DNA of 64,000 nucleotides from Rhizophagus clarus (lineage: Eukaryota; Glomeromycota; Glomeromycetes; Glomerales; Glomeraceae): assembly GCA_015698045.1 (NCBI GenBank), contig BLAL01000178.1:124001-188000 (forward strand), read 5' to 3'. Made by a program: the position numbers and the translations under genes. The notes beneath the pieces are model-generated. The model saw nothing but the letters and a program-made list of their open reading frames with translations. It was not told where the DNA came from and searched no databases. Numbering within the stretch: the first letter of the stretch is position 1; each line of letters opens with the position of its first letter. Shown here one piece after another: positions 1-12,642 of the stretch.

Positions 1-1775
1 AAATAAATAAATAAATAAATGTCTTTTAATAATAAGTAAACAAATTTTATACGAGAAATTTTACCTCATCAACAGGAGGTTTTCCCCAACCACCAGGATG
101 AAATCCCCATTGGGCCCTTAAAAAACATATATTTTTATACTTATATTTAGTAATCCTTATTTTAGCACATAGTAAAAAATATTTACCCTTCTGGAATCGG
201 TGCGTTCAATCCGGGAATTTTCAAATTAGGATAACTAGGGGGAGGGCCGAAACGTTGCATTGCAATTAACCATGGTGGTGGAGCAAGTGGAGGCATATTT
301 AAGGCCGCCTTCAATTCTTCTGAAAGTTGCCCCGGTTTTTTTTCTTTAAGTTTCGTCTCAAATTCTTTGCCTTCGTAGTACCTTAACAATAATCACAATA
401 TTACATCAATACAATTCTTACCATAAATAATTGATGCATCTGAATCAAACTTGAAGAACTCACAATTCTCCATGGATTGTTAACTTTGGTTTAGATTGAA
501 ATCTGAAAAATGCATCATGTAATTTCTGATAGTCAATATCCAGTTTGCCCATTTTAGGCTGTACACGCTCACGTGTCTTTTGCTTTAATTTAGCTGCGTC
601 TTCCTTCTCTTTAACTGCTTCACGCATTTCCATTATACCAGTATCCTTTATAAATTCTAATTAACAATAAATAAATTATTCCTATTTGTAGGTTTTAAAT
701 AAAAAGCCGGACAATAGAAAATAAAATACCAGGCAAGTCAAAGGCCGGCTTTTCTATTCCTCTCTTTCCTTGAAGATATTTTCTTTTTTGAGACCAGTGT
801 TGAGGAACTGGAACGGTGTTTCTATAAGCTTTAAGACTAACTAAAAGTTTTGGGTCTGCCGCTGTTACGTCTACCCACTATTATGAAAAAATTTTTAATT
901 ATTTACCAAAGTTATCAAAATTATTAATACTGAGAGAAAAAAAATGAACAAAATTCTACCTCAACAACTTCTGGTCTTTTTACTAGTTGTTTCAACTGAG
1001 CAACGCTCAATCGAGCTAATTTTTTTAGTTTTTTCTTCGATACTTTTTCCTGTTTATCTTCTTCGGTCTCCATATCCGATCCTTCATCTACATCCTTTGC
1101 CTTTATATCGACTTTGGATTTATTAGTCTCTTCCTTCTCTTCTTCTTTCATCTCTGGTTGTTCCTATATCACCATTATCCAAGTTATTTAGTACATTTTT
1201 TCTTTCTTACAAAAAAATCATGTCTAAACCAATTACCGTATAAAATATTTAAAATATAGAAACATCTCATTTACTGAGAAAACGATACCTCAGATTCGTT
1301 ATTGGCGATCTGAAAATGGGCAAAAACCTTTGAGAATTCTTCAAAGTAAGGATCGTTAGATACATCCAGAGGAGGTTGTAATACATACTCAATTTCCACT
1401 TTTTCCGAGTCCTCAACGTCTGAAGTCTTCATCGCATTAATTATAATATCAATAATTAATATAGTCGAAATTTGCCAATTCATAAGATAAAGGAACAAAA
1501 AGACGAATTAGGATTACTCCAATAAAAATGAAAAAAAAAGAAAATCGAGCTGAAAAAATTTTTATGATCACCTTATCTTTTCCATTTTTTGCTGTATCAT
1601 TTGTTACTTGAGCATTTTCGATATTATTTGATTTCTTTTTCTTTTTGCGACGTTGTTTATTCTTTTTCTGCTTTTTCGAATCCTTTACTTCAACTTCCTG
1701 ACCAATTTCTTGAGCTTGTGTGGATTCAACCACATTTGTGGCATCTTCAACAGCTGAATTTGATTCAGCAGCCAT
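1..1775 (-). CDS. SF3B2: Splicing factor 3B subunit 2 (SF3B2/Cus1), 5' part, runs off the window start
   Basis: This is the U2 snRNP subunit that helps hold the branch site during pre-spliceosome assembly in the nucleus. Seven exons are visible, read on the minus strand: 1775-1572, 1426-1289, 1163-960, 877-730, 656-464, 381-187 and 116-65. They give 378 continuous residues with GT-AG introns. The start codon at 1775 opens MAAESNSAVEDATN, followed by a Lys-rich stretch at about residues 33-50. The DUF382 region (about 165-290) contains LSVAQLKQLVKRPEVVE, DVTAADPKLLVSLKAYRN and RKYLQGKRGIEKPAFDLP. The PSP region begins near residue 310 with KPGQLSEEL and PPPWLIAMQRFGPPPSYPN, then GFHPGGWGKPPVDE. 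These blocks match the SF3B2 family closely. The C-terminal acidic part lies beyond base 1. The next gene upstream is co-oriented, about 0.6 kb away. Confidence 0.95.
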
Positions 1776-2386
1776 TTTAATGAAATCTAATAATTATCGA
1801 AGATCTGTACGAATGAAACAAATATATATAAGCAAGAATTTTTTTTTTTTTGTGGATTAACTAACCAACTAGGCTAGTTACACAAAACTACTACGCCATA
1901 AATTTTTGGATCAGCATTAACAAACAACGCGTATTACCTATTGCTAGCTATACGAGTATACGGCAGTACATATAGATGTTGTCCAATTATTTTGGGATGT
2001 CACAAGTTCATTTGAGATTTGGGATTTGGAATTTGAGATTTGGAATTAGAGATTATAATAGTAACATGGGATTTATAATTATTACAATTATTACATGGGA
2101 TTTTATAATTATTAATTTGAATTTGTATAATACACACTGCGAGGATCATTTTACAATCATTGACTTCCATAGATTACTTCTACAAGCAAAATAAAGCTGC
2201 AAAAAATGCATATATCACGTGACATGCAAAATTTTCTTTTAATGATATTTTAGGCTTACAAGTTACACTACCATGTTATCTTCCAAAAATAAAAATATAT
2301 GAAATACAAGAAGTCAAAAATAAAGAATATATCGTAGAGTGGAGGTATTTAATTTCCGTAAAAACGTCACAAAAAATGCTCACTAT
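1776..2386. other. Intergenic, between SF3B2 and a PLDc_N gene
   Basis: This stretch holds the SF3B2 promoter and the 3' flank of the next gene, both on the minus strand. Around 2010-2110 there is a short imperfect array of GGGATTT/TTTGAGATTTGGA-like units and ATTATTACATGGGATTTATAATT-like repeats. A small open frame at 1976-2194 follows these repeats and has no recognisable protein character. I see no gene. Confidence 0.6.
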
Positions 2387-2802
2387 TTAGGGTATATTTT
2401 GGTACCATGATGCCCGATGATATCTTTGGCGGTCGGATGCGAAACTAAATTAAAAATTTACATCAATAAATGAGAGAAAGAACAAAAGCAGAACATAATA
2501 TACTATATGGAAGTACGTACAAGTAACCAATTAATCCGAAGACTTGAAAAATTAAAATCAAGAAGACCCATAAAAACTTGTCCATATCACGACGATTACT
2601 CCTAATTATTTCTATGATAGCCAAGCCATCGAGAATTAGCTAAAACAAATGAAATAGTCCATCAGTAAACATTATTGAAATCAATTTATTAGAAAAATAC
2701 GTAAATACATACAATAATGTAAAGTAAAACTTCAGGAATACAAAAATAAATGTCTAGAAAGTGGTTACAATAAGCTTGACTAATACCATAAAACAGTTCC
2801 AT
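2387..2802 (-). CDS. Small membrane protein with PLDc_N (cardiolipin synthase N-terminal-like) domain, copy A
   Basis: Three exons (2802-2713, 2639-2521, 2444-2387; 90+119+58 bp) encode 88 residues. Exon 1 gives a hydrophobic N-terminus ending EVLLYII. Exon 2 gives ILDGLAIIEIIRSNRRD, a polar turn, then a second hydrophobic helix KFLWVFLILIFQVFGLIGY. Exon 3 ends SDRQRYHRASWYQNIP. Two helices separated by a charged turn, the second ending in G-L-I-x-Y and a basic tail, match the PLDc_N domain seen as short stand-alone membrane proteins and at the N-terminus of cardiolipin synthases. No HKD catalytic motif is present, so it is not a phospholipase. The exon structure and splice sites (GTATGT, GTACGT donors) were chosen because a paralogue at 10953-11376 has identical exon 2 and 3 lengths. 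The function is unknown. Confidence 0.75.
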
Positions 2803-3449
2803 TATCAATTAAAACTAGAAAGAGAGAGTTCGTTTTTTTGCTTTTTTTAAATTTTTAAATCTTTTTCATTTATATTATAAGGAGGACGTGTATATGAATA
2901 CTCCGACGGCATTGAAATTCCTGCTGAGAACCAGTTTTACTCTTATGCATAATTTATGATCTACATTAACTTTATTCCTGTAATCTGTTTTATTTAAATA
3001 CTATAACTGATAATAAATAACTGATAAGCTTTAATTATAATTATTATAAATATTATCCATTTAAAAAAATCTTCTTTTTAATGTAATATTTAATCAAATG
3101 TAACATACTAACCTTTATAATAAAATATATTATGATAAAAGTGCTAAAAAAGCATAAATAATAAATAAATAATATAAAAATTGGTTAAATTAAATTATTT
3201 GTTTTTAATTTTAAAAATTATAAAGAACTTATTATGATATACAGTTAGACTTATTTATTATTCCACTTCATTTTATTAAAAAAATTCAAGGCATTGATAA
3301 TGCATAAACTTTATTAATAAGAATAAAGATGCTAAGCATTACTATTACAAATTGCAAAGAATGCTTCCAACTGAGGTCAATTTAATCACACTTTATTTTA
3401 TCAAATCATAATAAATACTAGGAATAATTATATAGTAAACTCCATATTA

Positions 3450-4327
3450 CAGTCAGCAATCAAAAGTATACAGACATTTTGTTTTACCAAATTATGGAAA
3501 TAATTACATATTAATATGATACAAATAATTTATAATCTAATATTTGCAATCATGATGAACAAATTTTATGCTTCATATTTTTCAGTATTTTTTAAAAACA
3601 TGAAACTATCTATGGCATAAATTATTTTAATTTTATTATGTGGTTCACAAAATTTAAAAATGATGTAACTTAATCAATATCGTTCTGATCAATATGATTT
3701 TACTATCATTTGAATTGTCTTGATAAGATAAATCTAATGAACTAAATATAATAAAAATCTAATCATTAAATTGAAAGATATTATAAGATAAATTTAAATC
3801 ATTAAAACATAATTGTATGTCAAATATTGATTCTACAACTATTATTTTATTATCATTTGAATTGTCTCAATGAGGCTGATCTAACAAATCTAAGATCATA
3901 AAAATCCAATCACTAGATACAGAAATATTTCTAATAAATCTTAAATTTATATGAATTTCACAAATTCTGTAAACTTATGTAAAATTTTGCTTATTAACCT
4001 TACATTAAGCTAATAAACTTGTGCAAAAAATTTATTATTTATATTATGTTTGTATGTTATATTATATTTCTTAATAAAAATACTTGAAAAGTATATTAAA
4101 AAATGCGTAAAAAAATATTTCTCTATATAATGTTGATCAATTAAATATCACAGAATTAAGGCAATTACTGTAACAAATGAAAATGAAGTTTATCAATAAA
4201 TTTTTATTTAAATTAATAAATAAAGACATATTGGATATGTTTAACTTAAATTTTTATTTTAATTATACTATTATATATATAAAATTTTCATTTTGAAAAG
4301 TATCCATATACTTTTGATCGCCTACTG
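3450..4327. mobile_element. Decayed Tc1/mariner-like non-autonomous element (878 bp)
   Basis: The left end reads TA-CAGTCAGCAATCAAAAG. The right end, reverse complemented, reads TA-CAGTAGGCGATCAAAAG. Both continue with GTATA and then GA(C/T)A or a close variant. This gives terminal inverted repeats of about 30 bp starting CAGT, flanked by TA dinucleotides at 3448-3449 and 4328-4329, as Tc1/mariner insertions show. The interior has no transposase reading frame. It carries two diverged copies of a motif TATCATTTGAATTGTCT at about 3708 and 3852. Whether it is a MITE or an internally decayed full element cannot be told. Confidence 0.6.
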
Positions 4328-6269
4328 TAAAGTTGAAATACATCACCTGTTATCTAATGGATATCTATTATCCATTAGATGAATTGGATAATTTGATCTG
4401 ATTTTATCTGATAAATCTGATAAATCAGATAATAGATTCACTCTCAGATAAAATATATCATCTGAATCAGGCTTAATTTTAGTCACTTAAATGCTGATAA
4501 TTTCATAATGTTAGCCTAAATTATACAACTTTAGTTTTAGTTTTACAATTATTCAAAAAAAGGAAATTTATACACTGATCATATAATTTTAACCAGAATT
4601 ATAATTACTGTCAAAAATTTATAATTTTGGTAGGAATTATAAATTTGGATATATGCAAAAAAATCTTTTATTTATCAAATAGAATGGATATCTGATTCAA
4701 ATTACAGATCATCTATTATTTAATGCAGATCATTTGCCATCTGATCTGCTCAGATAACAGATGATTCTCAGATCTTAAATCTACTCTATATTATAATCTA
4801 TAATATAATAATTGATTTTATGTATAATTTATAATATATAATACTAATCAAAAATTTAAAATTTAAATTTCAAATAAATCTTAAATTTATCTAAAGCAAA
4901 AATAAATTAATTCTAATTTAATTCATATTTTATTTCAGATTATTATATATTCTATTTCAAATTAATTGGTTAAATTACTTTATAAAGTATATTTATTATA
5001 CTAAAAATTTTATTTTTTTTTATAAAATTATGTAATTTGTAAGTTTATTAATTATATAAAAATACAGAAATATTTATTATTTATATAACTAATTTATTAA
5101 CTTTAAACAAATTCTTCATTCTAAAAGATTGCTTTTATATTCTATTATTATTATTATTATTTTATAAAATTTATTCATATTTTTTTATAGTAATTATTAA
5201 ATTATATGGAATCATTATATCATGTAATTTTAATATATATTTTCACTACTTTCTAAATAAAAAAAAAAAAAGTTATATTATATTTATATTATTATATATT
5301 TTTTATAATATCTAAGTCTATATTTTTTTTTTAATTAATTAATTTATATACTGTCTTAATTTTTTTAGAATTATTATATTCATTATGTTTTAGTAATTTT
5401 TTTTTTCAAATTATATGTATTTCCTTTTATTTATATAATTAAAGTTTAATTGTATTTTATATATTTATATAATTAATAATAAATTTTTTTTTAAAGTTAA
5501 AATAGCTAAACTAATATAGAATATACTTTTTTATATATAATAAAGTCATACATTAACTAATATCTTTAAATTTTAAAAAAAATAAAAATAAAAATAAAAA
5601 AATAAATTTTTTTTAAATTTTATCTTTAATTCTTTTTATATACTTTTATTCTATTATCACTTTAACTTTTATAATATAATTGTCAAATAATATTGTAAAA
5701 TTCATTAATAAATATTTTAAATATAAAGTAGTAATTATTAAACTATTTTTTTTTTGTTTTTATAGTATTTTAAGTTCTTTATATTTTTTTTTTTCAAAAA
5801 AATTTTTTAATAATAGATAAATAAAAAAATAGGTAACTTACGATTAATTTCTATTATATATAAAATTGCTTATTAAAACTTATTTAACTTAATGCTAAAA
5901 ATTAAAACTAATTTATTAATACTAAAATTACTAAAATATTAAAATATCAAAAACTGCTAAATTTTTTTTTTTAATTCAAAGATCATATAATATTTTATTA
6001 TAAAACTTTTAACAATAAATATTATATACAAGATACAAAATCCATTCAGCTCAACTAGATGTGACCCATAAATGAAAAACTGCTAAAATTAATATATAGT
6101 CATACCTCGATATAATGAAGTTAGTATCTAAACCTTTATTATAAAAAATTCATTAATGCTATAACAAATTATTCAGTATAGTATAGTGAATTATTTGGTA
6201 TAAAGACAAGGTCATGTAATTTGCCAATCTAATCAGATAATCTGAATATCTGATCTAAAAAAAAAATTT

Positions 6270-6730
6270 TTTCTATAACGTTATCAGATGAAAAGTATAA
6301 CTGGACTTTTGAAATTAAGGTAAGGAAGAGTTGAAGGAAGTGGTTTTCATTGTTTTTTTTATTTAATTAATTTTTTTTTTTTTTGTAGTATTGCTAGACA
6401 AAAAAGCATGACCAGACTTTTAGAATTAAGGTAAAGAAGGATTAAAGAGGCATTTTTTATTTTTTTTTTTAATTAATTAATTATTTATTTATTTTTTTTT
6501 CTTTTTTGTAGTGTTGTCAGATAAAAAGTATGATCAGACTTTTGAAATTAAGGTAAGGAAGGGTTGGAGAGATGCTTTTTGTTATTTTTTTTTAATTAAT
6601 TAAATTATTAATTTTTTTTTTCTTTTTTGTAGTATCCAGATGAAAAATATGATTAGACTTTTAGAATTAAGGTAAAAAAGGGCTGGAAGAGATGTTATTA
6701 TTATTTTTTTAAAAAAACTTCTTACCTTTA
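6270..6730 (+). repeat. Minisatellite, four units of about 115 bp
   Basis: Four head-to-tail units each contain a block of the form AGATRAAAARTATGAYYRGACTTTTRGAATTAAGGTAARGAAG, followed by a T-rich tract with AATTAATTAAT and ending TTTTTTGTAGT. Units begin near 6283, 6395, 6515 and 6635. The blocks differ by several substitutions, so the array is old. The same family occurs in reverse orientation at 15405-15990. The unit has no coding capacity. Confidence 0.7.
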
Positions 6731-8288
6731 TTTTATAAGGATACTAGATGAAATATAGATAGTAGATAAGTGCCATGCAGATGGAGTTAACTTTAATATG
6801 CAAATACAAAGCTAATGAAATCAACAATACAACTTAATATTTTGACATTATTAAAATGATTTTTATAAAAGCATTTTGTACCCTTCATATATTATGTATT
6901 TAAAAAAAAAATATCTTTTTATTAAATGATCATAGGATCATTGATATATTAGTTATCTTCGTTTTACTAAAAAAAAATTTGTTATAAAAAAATTTGTTAT
7001 AAAAAGGGTCATTTTTATATATGCTGTTTTGTAACTTTACTTTGTATAATGGTATACAGTCCTAATTAATAAAATTTGGTTAATCAAGGATTTTTCATAT
7101 GTTAATATTTATCCTACATTAATAATTCATTATATTGTATTCTTTGTTATATTAAGGTTAATTGTAAAGAGAAATGACTGTAATTTTCTAATTATATAAT
7201 ATTAAACTAAAAAATCTTGGTACTTTTATTTTGCCACTTTTTAAAATTTTTAAAAATCAAAATTTTTACGAAAATTGTATTATGTTTTTATAATAAAAAA
7301 ATGCAAAATTAATTATCAAATAGCTTAAATTATTAATTAAATTAAAAAAATCAATACTTTTTAATAATAAATTAATTTATTTATTTAATAAATATAAATA
7401 AAAATTATTATAAAATATATAAATTTTACAATTTTTTAATATAAGATTTTTTTTTAAATGAAATTAAATCAAAGATTTTTATAATAGAATAATGCCAAAA
7501 TTTTAATTTTTTTAATTAAAAAAAATATATAAAAAAAAATTGCATTTATAATAAATTTCTAATTAATAAGAAATCATTAGTTAAAAAGTAATAATAATTT
7601 TTATTTATATATATAATAAATTTAAATTAATATTAAATTTTAAATATATATTATTATATAAAATTTTTTAATTAAAACTAATTAATGAAATTGATAAATA
7701 ATTATTAAAATTATAATAAAATAGAAATAACTGCTATGCTTGCTCACTTTAGAAATAAGATGGATATATTTTATATCATATGCTAATCACTGATCATAAT
7801 ATATATTACAATAATTTTGAAGTATTACTTCAATTATAAATGTGTAAAATATTTTGTATTAAATTTTATAATAAAATAAAATATATTGTTAAAGTTAGTT
7901 TTAGACTAAATTTTTTTATAATTAATTGCCAATTTGCATATAATTAATAAATTTATATAGTAAATATAATGATATGTTAATTAATAAAAAAAATGCTATT
8001 TGAAATCTTTATTTTTCCAAAAAATAATAATATTAAATATATATATAACTCCAAAAAAACTTATTGTAAATAATAATATTATATTAAAATTTTATTATTA
8101 TAATTATATTTATATAACTTGTTTATTATTTTTTTAAAAAAAAAAATTTAAAATAACTATTCTTATTTTAAAATTATATTAAAATTTCTTTATTATTCAT
8201 ATATTTTATTATATTTATATGTTTTATTATATTCATATTTTTTACAAATTGAATATATTTATATAAAAAAAAGAAATATAGTAATATA

Positions 8289-8748
8289 CAGTTGAAGTTC
8301 TTTATAACAAATCTTGATTTCTAAAGATTACAATTCATTATAATAAAAAATTTGGTAACATCTTTATTGAATTTTAAAATTTATTCATTATACTAAATTT
8401 GATATATAATCACAATAAAAAATGGAAGTTTTTTTTTTATTATTTTTATTTAACTTATACTTTGTTTATAAAATTTATAATGTAAAATTTCTATTAATAG
8501 TAATCAAAAAAAAGATTTACTAATCCCTTAAATCTGATATAAAAATTTATTAAAAAAAATTTGTTAACAAAAATCTTATTTTATTATATATGTATAAAAT
8601 CTTTACTTTATTATACATAATAGTAAGATTTATTAGAAAAATTTGGTATACTTAACTATTTTAATTAATGAAATTTTGGTACCACTCATATAATTCATAA
8701 TAATGAGAAATTTGTAATACAGAAATTTATTATAAAGAACTTTGACTA
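8289..8748. mobile_element. Decayed pogo/Tc1-superfamily MITE (about 460 bp)
   Basis: The left terminus is CAGTTGAAGTTCTTTATAAC. The right terminus, reverse complemented, is TAGTCAAAGTTCTTTATAAT. Sixteen of twenty positions agree and the similarity continues with AAAT. TA dinucleotides flank both ends (8287-8288 and 8749-8750). The AAGTTC-TTATAA core of the termini resembles pogo-like elements. No open frame is present inside. Confidence 0.5.
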
Positions 8749-10952
8749 TATAATATTATTAAAAATATAAATAATTAAAATCAAATAAATAAAATTATTT
8801 ATTTTTCATGAAAAAAAATATTAAATTTGATCTGACTGCCTGAAAAAAAAATTTAACCAATCTCTAAAAGGTGATTAGTTGATTTAATAAATTTTTTGTC
8901 TAGATTATTGAATGAAAAAAATTCTTTTTTTATGACTATGATTAGTCAAAATTTAAATTACATGACCAAATAAAATAAATTTTTTTATTATTTCAAAATA
9001 TTTATATAACCTACCTGATCATAAAAAATTAATACAATCAGTTCATGATATAATGAATCCTTTAGTTTTTACCTCAATTTGTTATAAGATTATAATAAAA
9101 AATTTTAAAGGATTTAATTAATTGCTTCGTTATAATGAGTGTTACTGCTATATTTGATTGATTAAATATTACGTGATATATAAAAATTTGCTATAATGCA
9201 AGTTTATTATATTAAAAGCTGACTATAATTTTATTTACTTGGCCTAACAGAAATAATAATCAAAAAAGATTTTACAAGTATTAAAAAAAAGTTTAAGAAA
9301 TAAAAATTATTTATATTATAAAAGTAAAATATTATGAAATTTCTATTTCCTATATATAAAATTTTATAAATTGCAAAGAAAAAAAACTTTTTATGAAAAT
9401 TTTTTTTTATTTTTTTAGAATCTTAAACATATATTGCAAGTGTTAGATTATACAATTGTGTAATAATATAATTGCATTTTATTTGATATAAAGAGATAAT
9501 TAATATGATTTATATATAAATATTACATTATATTTTATTATATAAATTCTATTAATTATATGCAGATTAGCAATTAATATATATACTGATCTTTTTTTAA
9601 TCAGACTTTAAAGCTTTAAGCAAAGCCACAAATATTTAGGTAAAATTTGAAACTTTTATAATATATTATTAAAATATTTAAGAATTCATAATTAAAAATA
9701 AACATAATAATTTTTAATTTATTGATAAATAAATACATATAATTATTATAAACTAATAATTATTATTATATAATAATTTTGTCAATATCAATCCAATTTT
9801 AATGTTTTTACCATTATTTGAATTGTCTTTTTAAAATGAATCTAATGATATATTATTCATTAAAATCTGATTACTGAATACTAATATTATAAAATTTGAA
9901 TTTTAATATAATTTATTATTATTAAAATTATGTAATTTTTGCTAATTTCAACTATTTTGTCTCTCAAATGGTTATCAAACCAATGGTTTTTAAAAAATAA
10001 CCATACATAATGGTATTTTAATAAATGATCAGCAAAATGATCAGCAATAATGTGATAATACGAGGAGTTGCTGATTGTGCCACAAAATCACGTGAGGGTG
10101 GAAAAAGTGTCAGTGATACTAGTGATAGTAGTGATACTGTGATAGATTACGTCAAAAGAAAAATAGTAGAAGAAAATTAATTTACAATAAAAAGAACAAA
10201 ATAAAAGTAAATGTTAAATACATTTTTACAAGGGAACAAACTGCTTTAAAGTTATTTTAATCTAACGATATGCCTGTGCTAATTATTAAATATTATATTA
10301 AAATATAAACTCTGAATTCTATATCTAAAATGTATTTGTTAAAAACCTACAAACCTACAAAAAGGCATAATAAGTCGTTAGTTAATAAATCTTCAAGCTT
10401 CAAACTTTAAAAAATAAAAGATTTTATTTATTTTATAAACTTTTTAAGGAGATTTAGCGTAAAAAGAAAATCTCTTAAACTTCATAACTTGAAACCCAAC
10501 TTTGGCCTGTTAAATACCATACCTCAAATTTTGTAAATATGTAGTTTACTGTAAAAAAGTTTCTGAAATCACAGAAAATTACAAGAGAATCAATCAATAT
10601 AATGGAAAAGTTTTATTAGAACGGTTTTGCGAAATCAAGGTGATTTACATGTTACACGATCAGGGGGGGGGGGCTACACTAAAAAATAATTGAGATTTTT
10701 CCATTTTCGATGCTAGAGTGTTCCCATGATCGCAACGTCCGTGTAAGATAAAAACTAGACACGATGTAGAGTCTCACTCAAAAAAAGTTAATATAACGAA
10801 CCGGTATCGTTGTCTTATCAACTTTACAGTGTATTGTATTTAGTCAACAAATTTGAACTTTGTCATTTTATATACGGAAAAAATAAATTAAATACATTGC
10901 GAATGTTCTAGGAAAAACGCGAAACGACAATTTACTTTTTTCAATTTTGATA

Positions 10953-11376
10953 ATGGAAACATTATATGCGTTTACTCATTGTGACCATTTTATGGGAATA
11001 AAAATTTGTGTTCATAGCCTTTTTTTTCTCGCTATCGTATGTATTTATCGTATACAATTTTTTAACAAATTATCAAAATTTTTTATTCATGGATTGTTAT
11101 TTATTTAGTTTATTCTCGACGGTTTGGCTATTATAGAAATCATTAAGAGTAAACGCAGAGATTGGGACAAGCTTTTATGGGTTTTCTTGATTTTATTTTT
11201 TCAAATTTTTGGTTTAATTGCTTATTTGTATATAATTTTCATATTTATTATTTTCATATTTATTATGTTCTGTTCTTTCTCACCGTTTTATTTATTAATG
11301 TAAAAAATAATTTTTCAGTTTTTTGTCCGACCGCAAAAGATATAAACGGGCCTCATGGTATCAGAATATACCTTAA
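10953..11376 (+). CDS. Small membrane protein with PLDc_N domain, copy B
   Basis: Three exons (10953-11036, 11109-11227, 11319-11376; 84+119+58 bp) encode 86 residues. The product starts METLYAFTHCDHF and runs into a first hydrophobic segment ending FFLAI-FILDGLAIIEII. A basic turn SKRRDWDK follows, then the second helix LLWVFLILFFQIFGLIAY, and the end SDRKRYKRASWYQNIP. It is a clear paralogue of the minus-strand gene at 2387-2802. Exons 2 and 3 have the same lengths, the splice phases are the same, and donor and acceptor contexts are nearly identical. It lacks catalytic motifs, so as for copy A the role is unknown. A small membrane or lipid-associated function is only a guess from the domain. 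Confidence 0.75.
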
Positions 11377-12642
11377 GCAATGATTTCTGGAAGATTTGAA
11401 GATTAGAAGCATTTCATGCGACATTTTTGGAAGAGGAAGGGGGACTCATAATACCCACTATTTTGCTATCTATATTACTTGTGATTTATTTAATATAATA
11501 AATTTTTTATCTATATTATTTTATTATATAGAAAAACAAAACTTGAAAATTTATAAATGTTTGTATAAAAGAAGTATCTGGCCACAATAGGAAATAAACT
11601 TATAATCGGTGCAAAAAAAAATTCTTATACGCGCGCAAAATAATAATATGCACCTATTGCGCTGTTTTATATTTAAAATATGTAAGTTTATTATATTATC
11701 TAATATTTTCAATATGTATTCTATAAAATAGTTATTCCTTGAAAGAATACAAAAATTAAGGAGTTCATTGATCAAGCATCTAGAAGTTTCGATCAAATTG
11801 CAGTGTATCGAAAATATAACAAGAGGTGCAAAGGTTTAATAATAAATTCTCATATGCAAATGCATGCTACGTGAAAAATGAAAATCATGTTTGTCGCGTC
11901 GTACTGTTTTTATTGCATTGCCATAATTTTTTATTCAAATCAATTTGTAATTATACTTTTAAATACAAATCAATTGGTCGCACTTTAATAAACAAAAATT
12001 CCGTTAAACGAAGTTTTAATATTCTTTGAGAATATAAAAATGAGGGCATACTGTGTACATATTTCTTTAAAAATTAATAGAGGCCACGTCCGTGTATGGC
12101 TATCATCACGTGCATTCCTTCGCATACAATGGCATCCAAAATAATGTTGGATGAACCTGTAGAAACCGTACTTGGTGTAAAGCGGTTGCAACAGCAATGT
12201 TCCTTGAAATTACTAAATATTGAACATTCAGTCCCCAGTTCAGTCTTTGGAGATGATTTCGTAGTCTCTGCCTACACCATGCTTTAAAAAACCACATTAA
12301 TAAAACGTTACACTTCATTTTTGGTCAAATAGCGCTTCACTTCTCCCAAAATCGGGGTGATTTACATCATAAGAAAGAATTGCCATATTTCTTCTCAAGT
12401 GGGGAGGTCTTGTTGTTGCGCTCTCGACATGGTACGTAAATAAGTTTTTTTCGATACAACACATTAAAAAAATATATTGTTGATTGATTAAAAAATGGCG
12501 ATGCTGCGGTCGTCCATTTATTAAAAACACACATGATTTATACATTAATGTGAGCACGTGTAATGACAATGTAATGACTAATGACTGCGTTCAGTCCTAA
12601 AAAATATTAATAAATGAATACTATTAAATTTAATAAATGAAG
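11377..12642. other. Unassigned sequence, slightly less AT-rich
   Basis: Short overlapping frames occur on both strands around 12096-12320 and 12315-12570. None shows conserved motifs, and three frames are equally open, so I call none. An imperfect shared string, GGTGATTTACAT, appears here at 12356 and again at about 10640, possibly from a dispersed repeat. I see no RNA gene. Confidence 0.5.

Larger units (their letters stand above)
2803..10952. other. AT-rich gene desert between two inverted PLDc_N paralogues
   Basis: About 8.1 kb of extremely AT-rich sequence with no credible coding exon. It contains the decayed DNA transposons and the minisatellite listed separately. ATCTGAT-rich inverted segments lie at about 4340-4450 and 4675-4790, and other fragments resemble pogo-type termini (near 6097 and 9225). 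A diverged copy of an internal motif shared with the 3450-4327 element (TTATTTGAATTGTCTT) lies near 9820. At 10663-10673 there is an 11-G run, striking in this composition. Around 10080-10150 a short GTGATACTAGTGATAGTAG stretch repeats. I see no gene. Confidence 0.6.

Noticed and set aside
12096..12318. Overlapping frames on both strands
   Set aside because: Several frames are open at once, none has a recognisable motif and no splice partner was found.
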